13,403 nucleotides of DNA from NCBI GenBank assembly GCA_900547195.1, contig URFQ01000068.1, positions 1-13,403 on the forward strand, given 5' to 3'. Below are positions 6,336 through 12,555 of the stretch, one piece after another (positions within the stretch are counted from its first letter, which is position 1; the number at the start of each line of letters is the position of its first letter). This DNA comes from an uncultured Butyricicoccus sp. (GTDB lineage Bacteria > Bacillota > Clostridia > Oscillospirales > Butyricicoccaceae). The position numbers and the translations under genes were made by a program. The notes under the pieces are model-generated. The model had not been told where the DNA came from. It was given only the letters and a program-made list of their open reading frames with translations, and did no database searches.

Positions 6336-9300
6336 TTACTTGCTCCAGTGCTCGCTCTCGCCAAGCACCGCACGGTGGCTGTTCGCCGCCTCCATCAGCT
6401 CGAAGTATGCCCAATATCCCATATTCTTTAAGTCGGTGAAGGTGTTCAGACGGCGCAGGTTTTCTTCAATATAGGTCTCGTCCGGTGTGCGATCCAGCAG
6501 GTTATTTACGAGCGTCACCACCTCGGCGCGGGTAATCCTCGCATTGCCGTGGAACAAACCGTCGCCATAGCCGATTATCCAACCGTGCTTCGCTGCGTCC
6601 TCGATGTACTTTGCCGCCCAATCGCCGCTCGAAACATCCTTAAAACCGTCATATTTCTTCATGATTTCTGCGTTTCCATCGCCGTAAACTGCAAAAAACT
6701 TCACAGCCATAGCTGTAAACTCCGCGCGGGTGATCGCCCGATCCGGTCGGAACGTCCGGTCTGCATAGCCGGTCGCGATGCCGTAACCGGACAGATAGCG
6801 CACCGCAGGCGCATACCAAGCGCCAACCGGAATGTCAGGGAATCTGGCTGCATCATAACCGCCCAGATGATCGCCGTTTTTCTCTGCGAGCAGGCGCGCA
6901 AACACCGCCGCGGCTTCCGCACGAGTCATATTTCCGTTTGGACGCACCGCACCATCCGGATAACCAACGATATATGCGCGATGAAGCACAGTTTCTGCTA
7001 CTTCCGGCACCGTCAGCTTCCCATTTTCATCGGTCTCGCCGCGCTCCTTGCCACCGAGATCGTCCTGAACCGTCACATTCATGCCTTTCTGCGGATTTTT
7101 TCGATTGTCTGTAACTGTCACTGTAATCCGGTGCTCAGCATCCATATCGATGCCATCCGGCAGCACGACACTGATTGTGCCGTTTTTGTGAATGGTTACC
7201 TGAGCATGCTCAATCGGTCTGCCATTTTCCGTATGCTCTACCTTAACGGTCAGGGTAATGCGGTCACCGTCCTCGTCCTTGCCACCAACCGTCGCATTTC
7301 CGTTTTTGTCGGTTTCGCTTCTGCTGTCCGGCACGGTGATCTGTCCCGCCTTGTCCGTGGTATCTGCGGCGTGATTTTTATTCTGATCCGTCACCGCAAG
7401 AAACATATCGACTACCGGAGACTTGTCCTTGACCAATTTGACGGTCACAGTCGTCTGATTCTCATAATCCAGAAGCCGACCATTCGGCAAACGGATGCCG
7501 ATGGTATCGTCTTTCCGTAAGGTGACAGTCGCGCCCGCAATCGGGGTTTCCGTGTCCGTGTCGGTGACAATCACGAGGTAGCCACCCACGACCGCTTCGC
7601 CGTTTTCGTCGGTGACTGCTGAATTCCGAATCTTGTCAATCGTCTCTGTTTCGAGGGTTTCACCGCAGTTTTCGCATTCTTTATGCTTTTTTCCCTCGGA
7701 ATCCTTGGTCGGTTCCTTGTCAATAATCCAATCTCCGGGGTTGTGACCGGTGGGCAGCTTCAGCACCACGCCGCAAACCGTGCAAATCTGCGGCTCGGTA
7801 CAAGTCGCCGCAGCGCTGGGAACATGACCGGTCGATGCATCACCCTCCAGCCGGTGATAACCGCAGCGCGTGCAGCGGTACTCGGTCACACCCGAGCCGT
7901 CGCAGGTCTTGTCGGTCACAATCGTGCCCTCGTCCCATGCATGCCCGAGCGCATCGGTGTAATCGGTAACAAAAGAACTGCCGCAGCCATGACAGATATG
8001 CATCGTGCGGCCGCCGGTTTCGCAGCCCGCAGGCGTCACAACCGCCTCATATTTGTGCGGCAGCGCAGCAGTCATATCGGTGATATGGCGTTCTCCGCAG
8101 ACCGTGCATTCCTTGACCGTATACCCCGGATTCACACAGGTTGCCCCCACCGTGTGCGTCTCGTATTTGTGCTCTCCTTTTTGAGCATGCTCAGTTTCAA
8201 CGAGTCCGCAGCGCGAACAGATTTTGAGCACTTTGCCCTCGGTTTCACAGGTCGCATCGCGGATGACCACGCTCTGCCAGGCATGACCGAGTGCATTCAC
8301 ATAGTCGCGCTTCTCAATTTTGCCGCATTTTGTGCACAGATAGCGGTCATAGCCAAGTTCTAAACAGGTCGCTTCGACCGATTCGAGCAGTGTAAACCTG
8401 TGATTTTCTGCGCACCCTTTATCCGTGCAGCAATCGCCGTCACAGCCCTCATCCTCACAGCCACAGTCCGGATTGGTACAGCCGCAGCCGCCGGATGCAG
8501 CACCGCGCAGCCACACATACGCCGCGCCGTTTTCGGTCATGGATTCGCCGTCAAACGTATATGTAATCTCGTAATAGACTGTATATTGTCCTTTTTCAGT
8601 GTAATTCGGTGCAGAAGTCAGATTGCAGGCATCTGCACTTGTGCCATAGCGGATACGCGTGCTCACGCCGGATTCCGACAAATCTGAGACCGAAATCGTG
8701 TGCGGTTTGCCGTCCGCAACGCCGAAATAGCTTGCAACCACCGACTTTGCTGCGATATACTGCGTTTTTTTATAGTGGCACAGCGTGCAGGCATTCTGCA
8801 CCGCGAACCGCTGATGTCCGAGCTGCGGCGTGACTGTGTGCTCCAAATCGTGCCGCTCCAACTCAGAATTGGTCTGCTTGCGCGTACCGTAGCAGAAGCC
8901 GCAGTATTCACCAGATTCCGTGGTTTTTGTGTGATATTTGCTGTCTGCGCACGCATAAGAGACGCTTTCCGGCAGCTTTTGTGTGAAATTCCCCGCGCAG
9001 TCATACAGCCAATACACGTTCACATTGTGACCGTAATCGGTCTTTGCCATGTTCGCGTTGATCGTGCCGCAGGTCTCGCAGACCGCTTTCGACCAGTGGT
9101 ATCCAGTATAATAACCGTCCACCCCCGGCGTTCCGGCATCTACATTGCCTTTATTTTCACCATCCACCATGGTACCGTCCGAGTATTTGACGCCGCGATT
9201 GAGCGCGGTTTTGCCGGTGCGTGAATACTCCGGCGTGCGGAACGATTCAAAACTGGTTTCCTTGCCGCATTCGTAGCAGAACATGGTTTCGCGGATAACA

Positions 9301-9464
9301 ATCGCGTTTGCATCCAGTTCATTGGTGCGGTTTGCCGCCTGCTGCCAGTGCTCAGCGGGATCATGATAGCTGTTCTGCTGTCCCGCCAGAGCGGCAGGTA
9401 CTTGTCCGATGAGCGTCGCCGCGACGAGCAGCGATGAAATGATAGATTTTGCACGTTGTTTCAA
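6336..9464 (-). CDS. Secreted Cys-rich surface protein with three SLH repeats
   Basis: The 1042-residue protein has a signal peptide (positive start, hydrophobic 8-22, cleavage likely after Ala-Leu-Ala at 25-27). Residues 60-640 carry at least eleven CxxC knuckles (for example CYEC, CETC, CTKC, CSRC, CTVC, CHGC, CENC) plus a Cys cluster near CGCTNPDCGCEDEGCDGDCC. They probably bind zinc or form disulfides. Residues about 640-825 look like Ig-like or carboxypeptidase-regulatory beta modules with repeats of the type TDxxGxxTVP. Three SLH repeats occupy about 828-1000 (GYPDG...MTRAEAA, GYADR...ITRAEFT, GYGDG...ITRAEVV). SLH repeats hold proteins on pyruvylated cell-wall polymers. The start is a TTG with AAAGGAGG upstream. 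Its position ahead of ssb in an element suggests a role at the donor surface, such as contact or exclusion. That role is inferred. Confidence 0.92.
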   Translation of the reverse strand: MKQRAKSIISSLLVAATLIGQVPAALAGQQNSYHDPAEHWQQAANRTNELDANAIVIRETMFCYECGKETSFESFRTPEYSRTGKTALNRGVKYSDGTMVDGENKGNVDAGTPGVDGYYTGYHWSKAVCETCGTINANMAKTDYGHNVNVYWLYDCAGNFTQKLPESVSYACADSKYHTKTTESGEYCGFCYGTRKQTNSELERHDLEHTVTPQLGHQRFAVQNACTLCHYKKTQYIAAKSVVASYFGVADGKPHTISVSDLSESGVSTRIRYGTSADACNLTSAPNYTEKGQYTVYYEITYTFDGESMTENGAAYVWLRGAASGGCGCTNPDCGCEDEGCDGDCCTDKGCAENHRFTLLESVEATCLELGYDRYLCTKCGKIEKRDYVNALGHAWQSVVIRDATCETEGKVLKICSRCGLVETEHAQKGEHKYETHTVGATCVNPGYTVKECTVCGERHITDMTAALPHKYEAVVTPAGCETGGRTMHICHGCGSSFVTDYTDALGHAWDEGTIVTDKTCDGSGVTEYRCTRCGYHRLEGDASTGHVPSAAATCTEPQICTVCGVVLKLPTGHNPGDWIIDKEPTKDSEGKKHKECENCGETLETETIDKIRNSAVTDENGEAVVGGYLVIVTDTDTETPIAGATVTLRKDDTIGIRLPNGRLLDYENQTTVTVKLVKDKSPVVDMFLAVTDQNKNHAADTTDKAGQITVPDSRSETDKNGNATVGGKDEDGDRITLTVKVEHTENGRPIEHAQVTIHKNGTISVVLPDGIDMDAEHRITVTVTDNRKNPQKGMNVTVQDDLGGKERGETDENGKLTVPEVAETVLHRAYIVGYPDGAVRPNGNMTRAEAAAVFARLLAEKNGDHLGGYDAARFPDIPVGAWYAPAVRYLSGYGIATGYADRTFRPDRAITRAEFTAMAVKFFAVYGDGNAEIMKKYDGFKDVSSGDWAAKYIEDAAKHGWIIGYGDGLFHGNARITRAEVVTLVNNLLDRTPDETYIEENLRRLNTFTDLKNMGYWAYFELMEAANSHRAVLGESEHWSK

Positions 9465-9513
9465 AGTATTTTCCTCCTTTATTGACGCGGTTCTTGAGCA
9501 TATTTCTCTCCAA

Positions 9514-9523
9514 TATCACCCCC
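9514..9523 (-). promoter_or_regulatory. GGGGGTGATA box in the SLH gene leader
   Basis: This 10-nt sequence in the minus-strand transcript matches the box before the C5 methyltransferase gene exactly, including its place shortly after a hairpin ending in GGCTTTTTG. It is not the ribosome binding site of the SLH gene, which has its own GGAGG next to the TTG. It may be a shared regulatory RNA or DNA site. Confidence 0.4.
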
Positions 9524-9533
9524 TCAAAACGCA

Positions 9534-9582
9534 AAAAGCCTCTCGATGACATTCTAGATCAGAATGCCGCCGAGAGGCTTTT
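9534..9582 (-). terminator. Strong hairpin terminator after the ribbon-helix-helix gene
   Basis: Arms AAAAGCCTCTCG (9534-9545) and CGAGAGGCTTTT (9571-9582) pair perfectly over 12 bp. An inner ATTCT/AGAAT stem extends the hairpin. Both strands end in a T-run, so it can work in both directions. It lies 8 bp after the regulator stop and about 70 bp before the SLH start. Confidence 0.85.
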
Positions 9583-9590
9583 CATGATTT

Positions 9591-9914
9591 TCAGTTATTT
9601 TCTGTTGACGCTGCTTCGCTTTCATTCAGCGCCTGCTCCAATAGAGCAACCATAAACTTACGCTGACTGACTTTATAACCCGTATGCTCTGCCTGCTGTG
9701 TAAGGTGTGCCTTGAACCGCCGAAATAGTTCCTCCGGAACCTGAAAGGCTATGGTTTTGGTATGGTTCATTTCGCTTCCTCCATTTTCATAATACTGTGT
9801 GAGCAGCTTTGTCATATACTGGCTGAGTGTAAGTTCTGTGCGCTCCTGTTCCTCCCGAATATGCTGATGCAGCGCAACCGGGATCTGGACGCATAGATTT
9901 TTCGTTTCTTCCAT
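9591..9914 (-). CDS. Small DNA-binding protein with two ribbon-helix-helix-like halves
   Basis: The 107-residue protein has two similar halves. Residues 1-46 (KNLCVQIPVALHQHIREEQE, then LTLSQYMTKLL) and residues 49-100 (KTIAFQVPEELFRRFKAHL, then VSQRKFMVALLEQAL) each show a short beta strand followed by two helices, as in CopG/Arc/MobC-like proteins. Such proteins bind operators or oriT as dimers. The ATG at 9912-9914 has AAAGGAGG nine bases upstream; the longer frame to 9992 has no such support. A second GGAGG with an in-frame ATG at 9768-9770 lies at the junction, so the second half may also be made alone (59 residues). As the first gene inside the element end it may be an autoregulator, or an accessory factor for excision or transfer. 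The specific role is unknown. Confidence 0.75.
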   Translation of the reverse strand: MEETKNLCVQIPVALHQHIREEQERTELTLSQYMTKLLTQYYENGGSEMNHTKTIAFQVPEELFRRFKAHLTQQAEHTGYKVSQRKFMVALLEQALNESEAASTENN

Positions 9915-9947
9915 CGGCAGCGACCTCCTTTGGTGATTTGCAACGCA

Positions 9948-9953
9948 AGTATA
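9948..9953 (-). promoter_or_regulatory. Possible -10 box of the ribbon-helix-helix gene
   Basis: TATACT on the minus strand lies about 20 bp ahead of the AAAGGAGG ribosome binding site. No convincing -35 box is seen at 16-18 bp, so it would be weak or need an activator. Confidence 0.3.
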
Positions 9954-10041
9954 CTGAGAAGTTTCTGGCAAAGCTATCATCATAACCACCAAAAGGACAG
10001 TCTAAAGTTCTTTCAAAATGCCGAATGAAATTTCTCCCGAA

Positions 10042-10096
10042 AATATGAAAGCCGTCTACGGACATCCTGACATCAGGACACCGCAAACGGCATATT
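10042..10096. repeat. Nested inverted repeat near the element end
   Basis: The centre is TCCTGA-CA-TCAGGA (10065-10078), flanked by CGG (10059-10061) and CCG (10081-10083). An outer pair GCCGT (10051-10055) / ACGGC (10087-10091) extends to AATAT/ATATT at the ends, with a small bulge on one side. All share one centre near 10071. No T-run follows, so it is not a clear terminator. Such dyads occur at oriT, at operators and at recombination sites. Confidence 0.7.
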
Positions 10097-10254
10097 GAAC
10101 AATTACTTTTTCAGTTTTTGTGCAGATTGATGGTTTGAATCACATGTTTTCCAGATTTTATGATGTGACATCTTTTTTATCACGGGTTTTAAGGGTATGT
10201 GTATCATTTTTTCCATTTGCAACTTTTTCGCGCACTATAGCGATACATTTTGTC

Positions 10255-10290
10255 TTAAAACGCAAATACGCCGCACTTTCGTGCGGCGTA
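10255..10290 (-). terminator. Terminator of the tRNA-Ala gene
   Basis: On the minus strand TACGCCGCAC (10281-10290) pairs perfectly with GTGCGGCGTA (10267-10276) around a GAAA tetraloop, followed by TTTGCGTTTT. It begins about 30 bases after the 3' end of the tRNA. Confidence 0.8.
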
Positions 10291-10321
10291 AACGCCGTGC
10301 ATCTTTTTCATCAATGCAACA

Positions 10322-10397
10322 TGGTGGACCTGAAGAGATTCGAACTCTCGACCTCTCGGATGCGAACCGAACGCTCTCCCAGCTGAGCTACAGGCCC
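10322..10397 (-). tRNA. tRNA-Ala (anticodon CGC)
   Basis: The 76-nt cloverleaf is complete, with CCA encoded. The acceptor GGGCCTG pairs with CAGGTCC and includes G3-U70, the identity signal of alanine tRNA. The D arm is GCTC/GAGC, the anticodon stem TTCGG/CCGAG with loop TTCGCAT gives CGC (reads GCG), and the T arm contains GTTCGAATC. The discriminator base is A. Its 3' end faces the mobile element, which fits use as an attachment site; the 3' end of a tRNA gene is a common target of ICE and phage integrases. No second copy of this 3' end is seen in the window. Confidence 0.96.
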
Positions 10398-10443
10398 AAA
10401 TATGGATAAAATCTAATTGTAAGGGATTCATTTCAAAACTCCC

Positions 10444-10472
10444 TTGACAATTTCTTATTATACCGGTAGACT
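10444..10472 (+). promoter_or_regulatory. Possible promoter of the glycyl-tRNA synthetase gene
   Basis: TTGACA at 10444-10449 and TAGACT at 10467-10472 are 17 bp apart, which would start transcription near 10479. The -10 box is imperfect. It overlaps the opposed tRNA promoter, so RNA polymerase could use only one at a time. Confidence 0.5.
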
Positions 10473-10485
10473 AGTTTTATGTCAA
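10457..10485 (-). promoter_or_regulatory. Consensus promoter of tRNA-Ala
   Basis: On the minus strand TTGACA (10480-10485) and TATAAT (10457-10462) are separated by exactly 17 bp, a perfect sigma-A promoter as expected for a stable RNA gene. Transcription would start near 10450, about 50 bases before the mature tRNA. Confidence 0.9.
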
Positions 10486-10503
10486 GCCTTTTTTGCGGCT
10501 TGA
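10482..10503 (+). other. Hairpin at the 5' end of the glyS transcript
   Basis: TCAAGCC (10482-10488) and GGCTTGA (10497-10503) form a 7-bp stem with an 8-nt T-rich loop. It lies directly after the predicted start of transcription and has no T-run behind it. It may protect the 5' end of the mRNA. No T-box leader is present, as the whole leader is only about 75 nt. Confidence 0.4.
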
Positions 10504-10552
10504 GAGAAAAATTCTGAGTGTATAAGCCATATACGCCAAAAGGAGAAAAATC

Positions 10553-11944
10553 ATGAAAAATTCTGAAAAAACTATGGACAAAATCGTTGCCCTGTGCAAG
10601 GGCCGCGGTTTTGTGTACAGCGGCTCGGAGATCTACGGCGGCCTTGCCAACACTTGGGACTACGGCCCGCTCGGTGTGGAATTCAAAAACAACGTCAAAG
10701 CTGCCTGGCGCAAGAAGTTTGTACAGGAAAGCCCTTACAACGTTGGCCTCGACGCTGCAATCCTGATGAATCCAACCACTTGGGTTGCCTCCGGCCATGT
10801 CGGCGGTTTTTCCGATCCGCTGATGGACTGTAAGGACTGTAAGACCCGTCACCGTGCCGACCAGTTGATCGAAGATCAGACCGGTGAAAACCCAGCCGGC
10901 TGGTCCAACCAGCAGATGATGGACTATATCGTGGAGCATAACCTGACTTGCCCGAATTGTGGCGGCCACAACTTTACTGATATCCGTCAGTTTAACCTGA
11001 TGTTCAAGACTTTCCAGGGCGTTACCGAGAATGCCAAGAACGAAATCTTCCTGCGTCCCGAAACCGCGCAGGGTATCTTCGTCAATTTCCAGAACATCCA
11101 GCGCACCACCCGCAAGAAAATCCCGTTCGGCGTGGGCCAGGTCGGCAAGTCCTTCCGCAACGAGATCACGCCCGGCAACTTCACCTTCCGCACCCGTGAG
11201 TTTGAGCAGATGGAGCTTGAGTTCTTCTGCAAACCCGGCACCGACCTCGAGTGGTTCAAGTACTGGAAGGATTATTGCCACAAGTGGCTTCTAGACCTTG
11301 GCATGAAGGATGAAAATCTGCGCCTGCGTGACCATGACCCGGAAGAGCTGTCTCATTATTCCAACGCAACCACTGATATCGAGTTTCTGTTCCCGTTTGG
11401 CTGGGGCGAACTGTGGGGCATTGCGGACCGCACAGACTTTGACCTGACCCAGCATCAGAACACCTCCGGTGTTTCCATGGAGTATTTCGATCAGGAAGCA
11501 AACGAGAAATACATTCCGTACGTCATCGAGCCGTCGCTCGGCGCCGACCGCGTTGCCCTCGCCTTCCTGTGCGAAGCTTACGATGAGGAGGTTGTCGGGC
11601 AGGACAAGAACGGTAAGGATGACGTCCGCACGGTTCTGCGCCTGCATCCGGCACTTGCCCCGTTTAAAGCCGCAGTGCTCCCGCTGTCGAAAAAGCTGAC
11701 CGCGCAGGCCATGCCGGTCTGGGAGAAACTCTCCAAGAAGTTCAACGTTGATTTTGACGATGCCGGCTCCATCGGCAAGCGCTACCGCCGTGAGGACGAA
11801 ATCGGTACCCCATACTGCATTACGGTGGACTTTGAGACCGAGCAGGACGGCTGCGTCACCGTCCGAGACCGCGATACTATGGAGCAGGAGCGCATTAAGA
11901 TCGATGATCTGGTGCATTATCTGGCCAAAAAGATCGCATTCTGA
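10553..11944 (+). CDS. glyS: Glycine--tRNA ligase, single-chain (alpha2) type
   Basis: This 463-residue class II synthetase charges tRNA-Gly with glycine in the cytoplasm. It is the dimeric type of archaea, eukaryotes and many Gram-positives, not the split alpha/beta type. Residues 11-45 (GFVYSGSEIYGGLANTWDYGP) form the substrate-site start. Two CxxC pairs (CKDC at 93-96, CPNC at 133-136) probably bind zinc. Motif 2 is at about 200-225 (FRNEITPGNFTFRTREFEQM), motif 3 at about 326-339 (EPSLGADRVALAFL), and the anticodon-binding domain at about 372-460. The ATG at 10553 has AAAGGAG before it. The gene stands alone between a promoter and a strong terminator. Its higher GC third positions than the element genes mark it as chromosomal. 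Confidence 0.97.
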   Translation: MKNSEKTMDKIVALCKGRGFVYSGSEIYGGLANTWDYGPLGVEFKNNVKAAWRKKFVQESPYNVGLDAAILMNPTTWVASGHVGGFSDPLMDCKDCKTRHRADQLIEDQTGENPAGWSNQQMMDYIVEHNLTCPNCGGHNFTDIRQFNLMFKTFQGVTENAKNEIFLRPETAQGIFVNFQNIQRTTRKKIPFGVGQVGKSFRNEITPGNFTFRTREFEQMELEFFCKPGTDLEWFKYWKDYCHKWLLDLGMKDENLRLRDHDPEELSHYSNATTDIEFLFPFGWGELWGIADRTDFDLTQHQNTSGVSMEYFDQEANEKYIPYVIEPSLGADRVALAFLCEAYDEEVVGQDKNGKDDVRTVLRLHPALAPFKAAVLPLSKKLTAQAMPVWEKLSKKFNVDFDDAGSIGKRYRREDEIGTPYCITVDFETEQDGCVTVRDRDTMEQERIKIDDLVHYLAKKIAF

Positions 11945-11962
11945 TTTTTCTCCACACAATAC

Positions 11963-12000
11963 AAACGGCGTTCCCGGGTTTTCCAGGAACGCCGTTTTTT
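11963..12000 (+). terminator. Terminator of glyS
   Basis: AAACGGCGTTCC (11963-11974) pairs with GGAACGCCGTTT (11986-11997) over 12 bp around an 11-nt loop and is followed by a T-run. It begins 18 bp after the stop. It may also stop the converging gene on the minus strand, although the T-run there is shorter. Confidence 0.92.
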
Positions 12001-12003
12001 CAT

Positions 12004-12309
12004 TTACAACAGCACGGCCGAGGTATACTCAACCTTAATGCCTTCGTCTTTGGTGCGGCTGAATTTGGCCTTGTTTCCATTGCCGTCGTCAATCGTCATC
12101 TTTTCCAGTTTATAGCCGGTAAAGAAATCCGCCGCCGGGCCTTCCACAAAAGCCGACCACTTACGGCGTTTCGCCGCCATTGGGTTTTCCTCTTCCAGGG
12201 CCCGCTCCAGTGCACGCTCGTCCGCCGCCTGTGCGGCTTCATCCTCCTGCCGCGCGATTTCCGGCTCCTGCATCGCTTCTGTTTCAGTCTGGTTGTATAC
12301 GTCGCTCAT
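12004..12309 (-). CDS. Conserved small charged protein, function unknown
   Basis: The 101-residue protein has a strongly acidic, Ala/Glu-rich N-terminal half (residues 1-42, likely a single helix or disordered, with AADERALERALEEEN). A basic turn, AAKRRK, follows at 45-50, and then a compact C-terminal half with VEGPAADFFTGYKLEKM and the strand KVEYTSAVLL. It has no signal peptide or membrane segment. An AGGAG site lies about 10 bases before the ATG, and a TATAAT box is about 35 bp upstream. It converges with glyS and shares its terminator. I recognise no named family. Confidence 0.75.
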   Translation of the reverse strand: MSDVYNQTETEAMQEPEIARQEDEAAQAADERALERALEEENPMAAKRRKWSAFVEGPAADFFTGYKLEKMTIDDGNGNKAKFSRTKDEGIKVEYTSAVLL

Positions 12310-12344
12310 CTTGTCATTTCTCCTTCATACTTGGTTTGGATTTT

Positions 12345-12350
12345 ATTATA
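12345..12350 (-). promoter_or_regulatory. -10 box of the small charged protein gene
   Basis: TATAAT on the minus strand lies about 35 bp before the start codon. The -35 region is weak (TTCATT at 17 bp). Confidence 0.45.
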
Positions 12351-12463
12351 GCACATCCTTGCGCAAAAATGAACGGAAATCGCCTTCAGCATCCAGTATG
12401 TGGCTTTTCCCCAAAAAATAAAAGAAAACTTTCAAAGAAATCACAATTTTTTGGTGCAGCACT

Positions 12464-12492
12464 TTGACGGAACGTGCAAATTACAGTATAAT
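12464..12492 (+). promoter_or_regulatory. Near-consensus promoter of the sensor gene
   Basis: TTGACG (12464-12469) and TATAAT (12487-12492) are separated by exactly 17 bp. An A/T-rich stretch with CCAAAAAA / TTTTTTGG arms (12411-12454) lies just upstream and could act as an UP element. Transcription would start near 12499. Confidence 0.85.
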
Positions 12493-12525
12493 AAACCGAA
12501 AGAGATTTTTGCAGTTTCAACCATT

Positions 12526-12542
12526 GCGGGCGCTTCGCCCGC
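12526..12542 (+). promoter_or_regulatory. GC hairpin in the sensor gene leader
   Basis: GCGGGCG and CGCCCGC form a 7-bp GC-only stem with a 3-nt loop, ending 13 bases before the ATG. It lies where a ribosome binding site would be expected, and none is seen. It may restrain translation. Confidence 0.6.
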
Positions 12543-12555
12543 CCTATCGAACGCC

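Larger units (their letters stand above)
9915..10321. other. Gene-free region at the presumed element end
   Basis: I see no convincing gene here. From left to right it holds the regulator leader, a nested dyad (10042-10096), an AT-rich stretch with the palindrome GATGT-G-ACATC at 10162-10172, and the tRNA terminator (10255-10290). GACATC occurs three times (10061-10066, 10069-10074, 10167-10172). If the element is integrated at the tRNA-Ala gene, its end must lie within or just beyond this region. Confidence 0.6.

Noticed and set aside
6549..7520. 323-residue open frame on the plus strand inside the SLH gene
   Set aside because: It lies opposite a gene with a signal peptide, CxxC and SLH motifs. 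Its own composition is rich in His, Ile and Arg without recognisable motifs.
9361..9501. A 46-residue frame starting at an ATG with GGAG six bases upstream and overlapping the SLH gene start in another frame
   Set aside because: Its later part only shadows the signal peptide region of the SLH gene and looks unlike a protein. The GGAGG inside it is the SLH ribosome binding site. A leader peptide cannot be excluded.
9534..9582. Hairpin considered as an insertion-sequence end or attachment site
   Set aside because: The perfect 12-bp arms with T-runs on both sides, just after a stop codon, are explained by a terminator. No second copy and no target duplication are seen.
10482..10503. Hairpin before glyS considered as a terminator or T-box part
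   Set aside because: There is no T-run behind the stem on the plus strand, and the leader is far too short for a T-box.
10433..11281. 282-residue open frame on the minus strand inside glyS
   Set aside because: It lies opposite a certain synthetase gene; GC-rich third positions commonly leave such frames open. It has no ribosome binding site or family motif.
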